Below, piece after piece: positions 10,385 through 20,690 of a DNA stretch of 51,947 bases. The DNA comes from Zygnema cylindricum (taxonomy: Eukaryota > Streptophyta > Zygnematophyceae > Zygnematales > Zygnemataceae). The translations under genes were made by a program, and so were the position numbers. Each line of letters starts with the position of its first letter. The first letter of the stretch is position 1. Under the pieces are notes generated by a model. The model saw nothing but the letters and a program-made list of their open reading frames with translations, was not told the origin of the DNA and did no database searches. The stretch is from NCBI GenBank assembly GCA_037447655.1, contig JBBHKE010003490.1, forward strand, positions 1 through 51,947. The letters run 5' to 3'.

Positions 10385-11124
10385 TCAGAGTGTTTTACCT
10401 TGAGCACACCCACTCTTATCACTTATATTATCACTCTCACTAAACTTAATCCCTTCCACCACTCCCATCTTTTTCATCTCTCTTAACTTGTCTAGATTCA
10501 CATGCCCAAGCCTCTTATGCCACATCATAATATCATGAACACCAACATAATAAAGTTTTTTCGTTTCATTACTTAAGATCAGCCTAAACATCCCATGGTT
10601 ACCTTTCTCAGCAATGAAATAGACATCCTCCTCAAAACTAGCAGTAAAGACTCCTTCCCTAGTGCTAGTAAATAAAATCCTTATCACTAATACAGATGTA
10701 GAGATGAGGTTTTTGTTCAGCTCCGGAATAAACAATACATCGGCGAATGTTACTATTGATGTCTTTCCTTCTACTAACACTTTCAGATCTACCGATCCTA
10801 CAAGAGAAGTGGTGACTTTCCTCCCATCCCCGTACACTATCTCTACGGTGGGAATATTTCTTATCTTAGTGAACAAGTGCCTATCCTTACACATGTGCAT
10901 GGAGGCACCTGAATCTACAATCCAGCCTTCTTCACTTATCAATCCACCGTAAGCACATTTCTGCCTTCGTGGAATTTTGACCTCTTTTTTCGCCTCCAAT
11001 TCCTCATCTAAAAGGAGCTCATCGTCCTCGTCCTCGGAATCCGCCTCATGTACCTGTGTTACAAGGGCCTTTTTCTTTCCTCTTGGGGTACCACCGGTCT
11101 TCCCCTCCTTTAACCGAAGCTAGC
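10385..11124 (-). pseudogene. E4 zinc knuckle linker, protease and gag-pre-integrase
   Basis: Frame 10385-10999: WIVDSGASMHMCKDRHLF (protease, about 10920), FADVLFIPELNKNLISTS, then the gag-pre-integrase finger MWHKRLGHVNLDKLREMKKM with a distal CAQGKTL. Upstream, an acidic segment (10960-11090) follows the zinc knuckle at about 11140-11190. From 10614 rightwards the match with E3 drops from near-identity to clearly diverged, with many mismatches and gaps. Confidence 0.82.
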
Positions 11125-12053
11125 TTAGCTTACTGCACTCTGCCATATAATGCCCAGGTTTCTTACAAAAATGACATAAACCTTTAGGAGCCCTTGATTT
11201 TTCTGCTCGCTCCCCCTATAGTTTCCACCCGGTTTCTGAGAATCCTTGTTCCTCCAATCGGTCGCAGTTGCGAAGGTTTGGCCACTCTTTCTTCCCCTTT
11301 GGATCTCAATCGTATTCTCCCAAACGAGAATCATCCCTACCACTGAGTTCCATATCCACCTTGAGTCAGGCAAGTCCTGCACACGGTAAACTATGTTCAC
11401 GAACTCATCAGGTAACTTCATCAGTAAACAGTTAACCTTTTCATAATCACTAAAAACTTTTCCCTAACTCTCTAACTCCATGAAGAGTGTAGCAAGTTCA
11501 TTGCAAAAATCCAACATATTTCCCCCTTTGTATACATACTCTTTAACTTTCTGATCAGCCAAATGTTGTTGCTGAATCGTACCACTTCGGTACATCTCTA
11601 TGAGAGCCATCCAAAGATCGGATGCCCTTTCTACCTGCAAATGGGGACATGCAAGGCCTTGAGTGAGATGGCGTAGGATGAAGTGCTTTGCCGCCATATT
11701 GTTGAAGTCCCAGGTTTAGTATCATTCTCCTCGTTCCTCGAAATAAGTGACATGAATGCCGAACCAGTTGCTATTGGTGTGGTCACCTCCTTCTCCTTTC
11801 CTTTGTCCACCACCTCTCCTTCTTTTGTTTCCTCCGATGAAGGTGGATCCTCTTTCCTGGTGAATCTGCTTCCTCCAAACCCTGGAGGAATTCCAAGACT
11901 TGATGGACGCCCCAACAATCCACTCACTATCCCACAAAACCTTTTTTCGAATAGAGCTCCTATCATCATACTTTCCCAGTATATGAAGCCAGTTCCATTA
12001 AAGATTGGTACCCTAGAGGGTGGGCCCATAACCTAAAACTGCGATACCTCCAT
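11125..12053 (-). pseudogene. E4 gag
   Basis: Starts at the LTR-encoded ATG (12053) or the ATG in the primer-binding site (12029); in E4 the LTR start is followed by a TAG (CAG in E3) before the second ATG. Frame 11631-12029 has GPPSRVPIFNGTGFIYWESM and a basic stretch; frames 11464-11697 (LRHLTQGLACPHLQVERASD, YVYKGGNMLDFCNELATLF) and 11125-11421 follow after frameshifts. The zinc knuckle near 11150 is partly out of frame. Structural protein of the particle; inactive. Confidence 0.82.
12019..12033 (-). other. E4 primer-binding site, half-tRNA iMet type
   Basis: On the minus strand GGTTATGGGCCCACC, identical to E3's, directly after the 5' LTR end. The gag ATG at 12029-12027 lies within it. 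Confidence 0.75.
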
Positions 12054-13078
12054 AAGTCCTCAGAGTGGACAGCTTCCAAGAAGCCTCTAGGATAATTTTG
12101 ACCCCTTTGTGTTTCAGCAAAAACAACTGTCACCCTGGAAGACAAAAACTCTGACCACCTGCACCCTGTGAAGGCATGACTCCCCTGGGTCGATGGCAAA
12201 AAGAATCTCTGAATTAGCTCCCCTGCGTAGTAAGTTATGGAGGGTCAAAGTTGACCTTCTGTACAGAAGCTCTCTGAAGAGAGGATCCTATCTCCTAATT
12301 TTTCTAAGTTCTATCTCTCTCACAGACTCTATCTACTGATGTACGGAACCAATCAGATTTCTCCTCCGTACACAAAAGTACAGTCGCCGGTGTACTTTAT
12401 GTACGGAAATTGTACAACATGGCTTTAATGTTGACACATGTCATATCCAAATTCGGGGCCGTAATCTCTAGAGATACCACGATCCAATGTAATTTCGCCA
12501 CGTGTCATCCGATGTGGCGATGCCCACAAACCGCCGAATTCTTCTTCCGAGATCTCGACGCTAATTCCGGCCGTCCGATTAAATTTACATTTGATCGTAG
12601 CCGTAATAAATACATGTGCGGTATTTGTTTTGCTTACAAAATCAATGCGTGGTATTGATTTCTTATCCGTACCGCAATTCGTACTTTTACACTACCGGTT
12701 TTATGTATCTCGTAAACAATTATAGTTAAATGATTTATCCTACGTATTGATGTTTAATTAATTATCAAACCATATAGTACGTAACACTACTTCTAGACTT
12801 AACGGCTAAGGCTACCGGCTATGTACTCTCTGTCGGCCGGCAGGTACCCGGATCAAATCCTGTCGCCGGCACATACATTTTAGTAATTAATCCCCTAACC
12901 AATATAAATTTCCCGTAAACCTCATGATAGCCTAGGTAGCCATGGCTCTAGCTTCCTCTCCAATTTCTCAGTGACTGCGACAAGTTTGAGAGTTGGAGAG
13001 AGAAGTTAGAGGTAGACTGCCTCGGCTTCTTTATTTCTATTCAGACCTAGAAAATACTAAAAACCATTAATTTCTACA
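12034..13078 (-). repeat. E4 5' LTR
   Basis: A 1045-bp LTR. Its left end (TAAAACTGCGATACC) has a changed terminal base (expected TG); its right end TTTCTACA abuts the duplication CCTGG. It carries the antisense tRNA-like module (plus-strand reading 12792-12870) and GCCACGTGTC near 12500. Confidence 0.9.
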
Positions 13079-13890
13079 CCTGGGACTTCAACAATATGGC
13101 GGCAAAGCACTTCATCCTACGCCATCTCACTCAAGGACTTGCATGTCCTCATTTGCAGGTAGAAAGGGCATCCGATCTTTGGATGGCTCTCATTGAGATG
13201 TACCGAAGTGGTACGATTCAACAACAACAGTTGGTTGATCAGAAAGTTAAAGAGTATGTATACAAAGGGGAAATATGTTGGATTTTTGCAATGAGCTTGC
13301 TACACTCTTCATGGAGCTACACAGTGCGGGAAAAGATTTTAGTGAAAAAGAAAAGGTTAACTGTTTACTGATGAAGTTACCTAATGAGTTCGAGACATAG
13401 TCAACCGTGTGCAAGACTTGCCGGACTCAAGGTGGATATGGAACTCAGTGGTAAGGATGATTCTCGTTTGAGAGAATATAATTGAGATCCGAAGGGGAGG
13501 AAAGAGTGGCCAAGCCTTGGCAATAGCGACTGATTGGAGGAACAAGGATTCCTGAAAACCGGTCGAAAACTATTGGGGTAGGGAGCAGAAAAAACAGGCC
13601 GACGCGTTCGAACCTAGGGCTCCCAAAGGTTTATGTCATTTTTGTAAGAAACCGGGGCACTATATGGCAGAGTGCACTAAGCTAACCGAGCTTCGGTTAA
13701 AGGAGGGGCAGATCGGTGGTACCCTGAGAGGAAAGAAAAAGGCCCTTGTCACAGAGGTACTTGAGGCGGAATCCGAGGACGAGGACGATGAGCTCCTTTT
13801 GATTGAGGAGTTGGAGGCGAAAAATGAGGTCGAAATTCCACGAATGCAGAAATGTGCTTACGGTGGATTGAAAGGTGAAGCACGCTAGAT
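13079..13890 (+). pseudogene. E3 gag, remaining part with zinc knuckle
   Basis: Resumes at the second copy of CCTGG. It reads MAAKHFILRHLTQGLACPHL and continues to a frameshift near 13267. Further pieces lead to the CCHC knuckle CHFCKKPGHYMAEC (about 13633-13675) and an acidic segment ending at a TAG at 13886-13888, just before the protease. About 10% different from E4 here, in contrast to the pol region. Confidence 0.82.
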
Positions 13891-14424
13891 TGTAGATTCA
13901 GGTGCCTCCATACACATGTGTAAGGATAGACACCTGTTCACTAAGATAAAAAAGATTACCAACGTAGGGATAGAGTACGGAGATGGGAGGATAGTCACCA
14001 CTACTCTTGTGGGATCAGTAGATTTGAAAGTGTTAGTAGAATGAAAGACATCCATATTAACATTCTCCGATGTATTGTTTATTCCAGAGCTGAACAAAAA
14101 TCTTATCTCTACATCTCTATAAGATGATAAGGGTTTTTTCACTAGCATTAGGGAAGGAGTCTTTACTGCTAGTTTTGAGGAGGATGTCTATTTCATGCTG
14201 AGAAAGGTAACCATGGGATGTTTAGGCTGATCTTAAGTAATGAAACGAAAAAACTTTATTATGTTGGTGTTCATGATATTATGATGTGGCATAAGAGGCT
14301 TGGGCATGTGAATCTAGACAAGTTAAGAGAGATGAAAAAGATGGGAGTGGTGGAAGGGATTAAGTTTAGTGAGAGTGATAATATAAGTGATAAGAGTGGG
14401 TGTGCTCAAGGTAAAACACTCTGA
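13889..14424 (+). pseudogene. E3 protease and gag-pre-integrase
   Basis: VDSGASIHMCKDRHLF (about 13893-13940) is the retropepsin motif; a TAG precedes it and a stop at 14042 replaces a sense codon. A one-base deletion at about 14196 marks the left limit of near-identity with E4. Then MWHKRLGHVNLDKLREMKKM and CAQGKTL, ending in TGA at 14422-14424, as in E4. Confidence 0.82.
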
Positions 14425-15140
14425 TTACCCTTTTCTAAAACAGCCACCTATAAAGGAGAATAAATTCTAGATCAAGTACACACAGATATTTGGGGACCGG
14501 CTAGAGTACCCTCACCGGGGGGGGAAGAGATTTATGATGACTATCACTGATGATTGGTCTCGGTATTCCCGAGTGTATTTTTTGAAAAACAAGTCCGACG
14601 CTCAGGATTGTTTTAGACAATATAAAGCATGGAGCCAAAAACTCCATGAAACTCCAATCAAGAGAATAAGGAGTGACAATGGTGGAGAGTATACTTCTAA
14701 CCAGTTTGAGGATTTTCTGAGGGAAGATGGGGTCCAACACCAAAAGACAGTTCCACAAAAACCCGGAACAGAATGGGGTAGCTGAAAGGTTAAATAGAAC
14801 ACTAAGTGATAGTGCTAGAAGTATGTTGTCAGATAAGAAGATAGGAAAAAGGTTTTGGGCAGAAGCAATGAACTATGCTAATTACCTCAAAAATAGAGTT
14901 CTTACTTCAGCTATAAAAGATCAAACACCTTATGAGAGATGGACAAGCCGGAAACCAGACATATCTCACTTAAAGGTTTTTGACAGTCAAGTATTTAGTC
15001 TAGATACAGATCATTCTAATTGTAAGCTAGATCCTAAACGAAAATCGGGATACTTATTAGGATATGATGAGGATGTTAAATGATATAGAGTTTATGATCT
15101 AAAAACGGAAGATATAATCTTTGTAAAACATCTAGTAGTT
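14425..15140 (+). pseudogene. E3 integrase catalytic core and C-terminus
   Basis: HTDIWGPARVPSPGG (about 14478), frameshift at a run of eight G (14517-14525), TDDWSRYSRVYFLK, RSDNGGEYTSNQ, frameshift, PEQNGVAERLNRTL (about 14762-14805) and YERWTSRKPDISHLKVF. A TGA at 15081 interrupts the GYDEDVK segment. Every lesion is shared with E4's inverted copy, so both carry the same dead integrase. Confidence 0.87.
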
Positions 15141-16280
15141 ATGGATGAAAGAAAGTCTGTGGATCCCTTCAAATATGCAAAGTCATTAAAAATCAGATTT
15201 GAGTCAGAAAATTCCGATGACATTGGGCTTCCTAACTATCCAGGTTTTAGAGAAGATGACATTCTTGCAGGTACAAATCAGACTGAAAAGGACTTGGCTG
15301 TGGAAACTCCAGTGACAACTCTACCCGAAGCGGAAGACGTGGTGGAAATTGATTCAGAATCAAAGGATAGGGGAGAAGCCGAGTTTGTTGGAAAGAATCC
15401 ACGAGAACCATCTATTTCGGCCTCTGATTTGAAGGGGGGAAGGAGAAGTAGCAAAAGACTGCAAGAAAAACAGATTAATAACAAGGTAACTAAACTATCT
15501 CATCAAGATGAACCTCAAACTTATGGAGAGGCGATGACTTGTCCAGAAAAAAATCGGTGGAAGATAGCCATCAATGAGGAGATGGCCTCAATTATGGCAG
15601 CCGATGCTTGGGAGCAGGTGGATTGTCCACCTAACCGAAAACCAATCGGTTGTAAGTGGGTTTTCAAATTAAAATTGAACCCAGATTACACAATCGAGCG
15701 CTACAAGGCCCGACTAGTGGCAAAGGGATTTACACAAAAGGAGGGAATTGACTACGAGGAAACCTTTGCCCCGGTGGTCAGATTTCCCTCCGTCCGCATA
15801 CTTCTCAGCCTAGCAGCAGCGGAAGACATGGAAGTGCACCAGATGGACATCAAAACAACCTTTTTGCATGGAGAATTGGAAGAGGAGATCTTCATGCGAC
15901 AACCCGAAGGGTTTGTGGAGGAAGGAGAGGAGAGTAAGGTATGGCGGCTGATTAAATCTCTTTATGGTTTGAAACAGCGCCTCGACAATGGAAGAAGAAG
16001 CTTGATGAGTTTCTTACCGGTCTGGGATATATCCGGATCAGCTCAGATCACTCAATCTATGTTTTTGAAGATGAGGAAGGTATCATATTCATTGCAATTT
16101 ATGTTGATGATTTGCTTGTTTTAAGTAAATCAATGGAAAAAAATAATAAACAGAAAACTGATCTTAAGAGGAGATTTGAAATGAAGGATATGGGTGGAGC
16201 AAAATATATTTTGGGAATTCAAGGGGAGAGAGACCGAAAAAGAAAAATTATAAGATTGACTCAAAAGGAAGCAATATAGA
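15141..16280 (+). pseudogene. E3 reverse transcriptase with linker
   Basis: An open frame of 327 codons holds the linker, GCKWVFKLKLNPDYTIERYK (about 15645), MEVHQMDIKTTFLHGELEEE and LIKSLYGLKQ. A missing G at about 15978 shifts the frame before the expected APRQW. The other frame continues with YVDDLLVLSKS (about 16098) and MKDMGGAKYILGIQ to a TAG at 16276. Inactive as read. Confidence 0.85.
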
Positions 16281-16282
16281 AC

Positions 16283-17095
16283 ATGCTTGAAAAATTTCAA
16301 ATGGATAAAGCTAATAGTTGTACAACTCCAATGGAGTTGAAGAAGGGAAGTGAGGGGAGTGAGGAAGAAGGAGTCATAGTCTTAGAAGAGAAATTATCTC
16401 CAGAAGAACAGAAGTTCATGCAGACTATTCCTTACAGGCAAGTAGTGGGAAGTGTAATCTATTTTATGAATTATACCCGGCCGGATTTAGCTGCAGCTGT
16501 AGGAGTGCTGAGTAGAAGTCTAAATGCTCCCACTAAGAAGGATTGGGAGGCACCTAAGAGAGTTTTTAGATACTTGATAGGAACTAGGGATCTATGGGTG
16601 CATTTGGGTGGGGAGATTACTGACATCACTACTTGGAGCGATGCTAGTTATGGTGATGCTCCTATGAGGAGATGCACTTCTGGATATGTATTATATGTGG
16701 GTGATGGGGCTTGCTGTTGGAGTAGCAAACAACAAAAATTTATTGCTCAGTCCACCATGGAGGCTGAGTATATGGCCTCTTGCTCTGTTGTAAAAAAATT
16801 GATGTGGGTCAAGTCTTTGCTTGGTGAGCTTGGTCACCTTAAGAGTGGTGTGCAGAATTTTTTTTGTGATAATCAGGCTGCAATCGCTATTTCTGCCAAT
16901 CCTAAACATCATTTTAAAGCTAAACACATGGACATTAGACTCAGCTTTGTTAGAGAGAAAGTAGAAAACAAAATAATCAGTTTAGAGTACCGACCAGATA
17001 GTGAGATGGTAGCAGATATGATGACCAAACCTGTGCCTTCCCCTAAGCTAATTTTCTGCAGGGAAAAGTGTGGTCTGAAATTAAAGATTGACTAG
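16283..17095 (+). pseudogene. E3 RT C-terminal part and RNase H (open frame)
   Basis: A 270-codon open frame identical to E4's 7714-8526 with the same start and stop. RNase H motifs TTWSDASYGD, CCWSSKQQ and QSTMEAEYMA are intact. The stop TAG at 17093-17095 is followed directly by the polypurine tract. Confidence 0.88.
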
Positions 17096-17108
17096 AAAAT
17101 AAGGGGAG
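17096..17108 (+). other. E3 polypurine tract
   Basis: AAAATAAGGGGAG immediately before the LTR start TGTAGAAATT; primer site for plus-strand DNA synthesis. Same tract occurs before each LTR of the nest (2718-2730 and 7701-7713 reversed, 19943-19955). Confidence 0.85.
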
Positions 17109-18157
17109 TGTAGAAATTAATGGTCTTTTAAAGTATTTTCTAGGTCTGAATAGAAATAAAGAAGCCGAGGCAGTCTACCTCTAACTTCTCTCTCCAACTC
17201 TCAAACTTGTCGCAGTCACTGAGAAATTGGAGAGGAAGCTAGAGCCATGGCTACCTAGGCTATCCTGAGGTTACGGGAAATTTATATTAGATAGGGGATT
17301 ATTTACTAAAAGGTATGTGCCGGCCACAGGATTTGATCCTGGTACCTGCCGGCCGACAGACAGTAGATAGCCGGTAGCCTTAGCCGTTAAGTCTAGAAGT
17401 AGTCTTACGTATTATATAGTACGATAATTAATTAAACATTAATTCGTAGGATAAATCATTTAACTATAACTGTTAACGGGATACATAGATCTGGTAGTGT
17501 AAAAGTACAAATTGCGGTACGGATAAGAAATCAGTACCGCGCATTGATTTCGTAAGCGAAACAAATACCGCGCAGGTGTTTATTACGGCTACGATCAAAT
17601 GCAAGTTTAATCGGACGGCCCGAATTAGCGCCGAGATCGCGGAAGAAGAATTCGGCCGTTTGTGAGCATCGCCACATCGGATGACATGTGGCGATGTTAC
17701 ATTGGAGCGCGGCATCTCCGAGGATTAAAGGAGCGAATCCAAACATACCACGTGTGGACATTTAAGCCATGTCGTACAGTGTTCGTACATAAAGTACACC
17801 GGCAACTGTACTTTTGGGTACGGAACTGTAACCTGATTGGTTTCGTACATCAGTAGATAGATTATGCGAGAGAGATAGGACTTAGAAAAAATAGAAGATA
17901 GGACCCTCTCTCCCAGAGAGCTTTTGTACAAAAGGTCAACTTTGACCCTCCATAACTTACTGCTCAGGTGAGCAAATTCACAGATTCTTTTTGCTATCGA
18001 CTCAGGGGAGTCTTGCCTTCACATGGGTGCAGGTGGTTAGAGTTGTTGTCTGCCAGTGTGGCAGTTGTTTTTGCTGAAACACAAAGGGGTCAGGATTATC
18101 CTAGAGGCTTCTTGGAAGCTGTCCACTCTGAGGACTTATGGAGGTCTCAGAGTTTCA
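17109..18157 (+). repeat. E3 3' LTR
   Basis: A 1049-bp LTR from TGTAGAAATTAATGG to GAGTTTCA, followed by the duplication AGCCA (18158-18162). The TATA site of the 5' LTR is altered here. It contains the hairpin and tRNA-like module at 17315-17397. Confidence 0.92.
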
Positions 18158-18162
18158 AGCCA

Positions 18163-18606
18163 CCCAAAGATCGGATGCCCTCTCTACCTGCAGATGAGGA
18201 GATGCAAGCCCTTGAGTAAGATGGCGGAGGATGAAGTGCTTTACCGCCATATTGTTGTAGTCCCAAGAATCGGTATCATTCTCCTTGTTCCTCGGAATAA
18301 GTGACATGAATGCCGAACTGGTTGCTATCGGTGTGACCGTCTCCTTCTCCTTTCCTTTGTCCACCACATCCCCTTTCGTTGTCTCCTTCGTTGGACATGT
18401 ATCTACCTTTCTTGTGAATCTGCTTCCTCCAAACCAAAGAGGGATGCCAAGACTTGATGGACGCCCCACTCGTTAACTCAATATCCCTAAAAACCTTTTC
18501 TCGCATAGAGCTCTTGTCACCATATTTTCCCAGTAAATGAAGCCAGTTCCATTAAAGTCGGGCACCCTAGAGCGTGGGCCCATAATCTGTAACTCCAAGG
18601 CCTCCA
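18163..18606 (-). pseudogene. E2 gag N-terminal part, starting in the LTR
   Basis: ATG at 18606-18604 inside the LTR is in frame with the ATG of the primer-binding site (18583-18581): M-E-A-L-E-L-Q-I-M-G-P. The frame then has RVPDFNGTGFIYWENM and shifts further on; 18155-18469 holds the next piece. It ends at 18163 where E3 is inserted; the downstream part lies at 5051-5922. Confidence 0.82.
18573..18587 (-). other. E2 primer-binding site, half-tRNA iMet type
   Basis: On the minus strand GATTATGGGCCCACG, two changes from the E3/E4 site, directly after the 5' LTR. Confidence 0.7.
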
Positions 18607-19627
18607 TTGGCCCTCAGAGTAAGCAGCTCACACGAAGCCTCTAAGATAACCCTAACCACTTTGTTTTCCATGAATAACAACGGCCACCCTGACAGAAAAA
18701 AAACTTTGACCACCTCCACCCCTGTGGAGATAAGACTCCCCTAAGTAGAAAGCAAAAAGAATCTTTGAATTTGCTCCCCTGAGCAGTTAGTTATGGAGGG
18801 TCAAAGTTGACAGTTTGTACAGAAGCTCTCTAAGAGAGAGGGTCATATCTACCAAATTTTTGAAGTCCTATCTCTCTCTAAAACTCAATCTACTAATGTA
18901 CGGCACCAATCATATTAGTGTGTCATACTCAAAGGTACAGGTGCAGGTGTACTCTCTGTACGGACATTGTACGACATGGCCAAAGAGTCGACACATGTCA
19001 TATCCGGATTTGTTCCTGTAATCCCCGGAGAAGCCGCAATCCAATGTCATTGTGCCACGTGTCATCCGATGTGGGGATGACCGCAAACCGCCGAAATCCT
19101 CTTCGAATATCTCAGCATCTTTTCCGTCCATCCGACCTAAACTAGATTTCAATCGTAGCCGTAATAAATGTTTGCGCGGTATTATTTTCAATAATGAAGC
19201 AAAATGCGCGGTATCTGTTTCTTGTCCATACCGCACTCCGTACTCTACATAAATGAATCTATATATCCCGAATATGGTTACTGTTAAATGAATTAGTGTA
19301 CGTGGAACTATTTAAATAATTATCAAACCCTATATGTCCTAACACTAGCTTTCGACAAAACAGATAGGGCTACCGGCTACTTTACCGGACGGTAGGTACC
19401 AGGATCAAATCCAGGGTCCGTCCCATATTTTTTTAGTAAACCTACTAAAATTACTAACTTTTTGTCTCTCTTTGGACAACGCAGGCAACCATGGCTCTAT
19501 CTCCCTCTTCAACCTTCAGTGACAGCGACAGGTGTGGGAGCTGAAGAGAGGAGTTAGAGGCAAACTGCCTCGGCTTCTTTTCTGCATTTCATTTTAGACC
19601 TAGAAAAAACTTAAAAGAACCTTAAAT
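18588..19627 (-). repeat. E2 5' LTR
   Basis: About 1040 bp, left end TGTAACTCC, right end eroded (ACCTTAAATATC instead of a TTCTACA end). It pairs best with 1683-2717: both share the E2-specific variant of the tRNA-like module (19348-19425) and the same central sequence. Confidence 0.85.
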
Positions 19628-19942
19628 ATCTTGGCTGTGAAAGAAGTAATGTGGGTGAAATCTTTGCTTGAAGAATTGGGATATATGAAGAATGGGGTGC
19701 AAAAGATATTTTGTGACAATGAAGTTGCGAATGCAATTGCACCAAATTCTAAGCATTACTTTAAAGCAAAGCATATGGATATTCGTTTGAGCTTTGTTAG
19801 AGAGAAGGTTGAGTATAAAATAATTAGTTTAGAATATAGGCCAAATGGAGAAATGGTAGCGTATATGATGACTAAACTGGTTCCTTCCAACAAATTGATA
19901 TTATGTAGGGAGAACTGTGGACTAAAGCAAAAGATAGACTAG
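19628..19942 (+). pseudogene. E1 RNase H C-terminal part
   Basis: Continues E1's RNase H after E2: AVKEVMWVKSLLEELGYMKN, FCDNEVANAIAPNSKHYF, HMDIRLSFVREKVEYK, ending NCGLKQKID and a TAG. The frame is open over 105 codons, better preserved than the part at 603-1682. Confidence 0.85.
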
Positions 19943-20122
19943 AAAATAAGGGGAGTGTTGAAAAAGGGTATTTCACATTATATCTCTTATGGTCTATAAG
20001 CTTGCTAAAATCCTCATACTTCTCATATTCAGTGAGGTTTGGCAAGCAGCCATGGCTACCTCAAGCAGAGAAGGAGACAGGATTTGGAGAAGGAGAAAAT
20101 ATGCCCTTTTAAAATATATGTT

Positions 20123-20199
20123 TCAAGAATAGGAATTGATCCTATGAACTTTCGGATAACTGCCGTACGGCGCAGCCTTCAGCCTTATCCATTAGGTCT
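20123..20199 (-). other. tRNA-Arg-like relic inside E1 LTR
   Basis: Read on the minus strand: AATGGATAAGGC (A-box/D-arm region as in plant tRNA-Arg, from memory), a GC-rich anticodon-like stem with loop near GCCGTAC, and a T-arm ATAGG-ATCAATT-CCTAT (5-bp stem, 7-nt loop). No acceptor stem is formed, so this is a relic, not a gene. The same position in the LTRs of E2, E3 and E4 keeps the T-arm-like GGATCAAATCC. Confidence 0.5.
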
Positions 20200-20690
20200 T
20201 GATGAATCGATATACATATTGGGTACGATGCATATTTATCTTGTAACGCGGCGGCATACTTCATTTAACATATTACGGGACGAAGTGAATATAAAATATG
20301 CAGGACCGCACGAAAAAATGTACCACAGGAAACGACACAAATTTCAATGGATGAAATTGAATGCCGTTCTTGATCGTAGTTGCGGAGGAGTTTGAATTTC
20401 GGAGTGGACTTTTGGCATTTTGCAGAGCAAAAGTCTACGGGTGACACGTGGCGAGGGATGATTGGACAACGGATATTTCGAGGGGGCAACTACGGCTCAA
20501 GAACTGACACGCCTCAGCGGAGCGGCCATGCCGTACTATAGACGTACAAGAAGTACAACGCTACCTTTACCATTGTGTACTTTACAGTCTTTTGATTTGT
20601 TAGAGTACACTAGTAGTATGCTCAAAGAGGTAGCTTAGGACTTAGAAAAGATGAGGTTTACGCCTCTCTCCTGGAGTGCATCTGTATTAT

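Larger units (their letters stand above)
7280..13078 (-). mobile_element. E4: Ty1/copia element, inserted in E3 gag
   Basis: A 5799-bp minus-strand element flanked by CCTGG on both sides (7275-7279, 13079-13083). 5' LTR 12034-13078, primer-binding site 12019-12033, gag, protease, integrase, RT and RNase H down to 7714, reversed polypurine tract 7701-7713, and an internally deleted 3' LTR 7280-7700. It is innermost, so it is the youngest insertion of the nest. Its pol region 7688-10613 is almost identical to E3's in inverted orientation. Confidence 0.93.
5928..18157 (+). mobile_element. E3: Ty1/copia element, inserted in E2 gag
   Basis: Plus-strand element with 5' LTR 5928-6974, primer-binding site 6975-6989, gag 6955-7279 and (after E4) 13079-13890, protease/integrase, RT, RNase H to 17095, polypurine tract and 3' LTR 17109-18157. 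It is flanked by the duplication AGCCA (5923-5927, 18158-18162). Its two LTRs differ by several percent over the first 200 bp by eye, so the insertion is not recent. E4 interrupts gag between the CCTGG copies at 7275-7279 and 13079-13083. Confidence 0.92.
1683..19627 (-). mobile_element. E2: Ty1/copia element, inserted in E1 RNase H
   Basis: A minus-strand element with 5' LTR 18588-19627, gag N-terminal part 18163-18606, then (after E3) gag rest, protease, integrase remnant, RT and RNase H (5922-2731), and 3' LTR 1683-2717. The interruption by E3 is bounded by the 5-bp duplication AGCCA (5923-5927 and 18158-18162). E2's own target duplication in E1 is not clear: the right LTR end near 19627 is eroded (expected terminal ACA missing). 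The integrase core is deleted (see 4191-4990). Confidence 0.85.

Noticed and set aside
7688-17121. Simple fold-back (inverted chimera) artefact
   Set aside because: The central part (10614-14195) is not symmetrical, and the flanking target duplications are proper, so a plain fold-back does not explain the structure.
20123-20199. Functional tRNA gene
   Set aside because: No acceptor-stem pairing and a distorted anticodon arm; treated as a relic.
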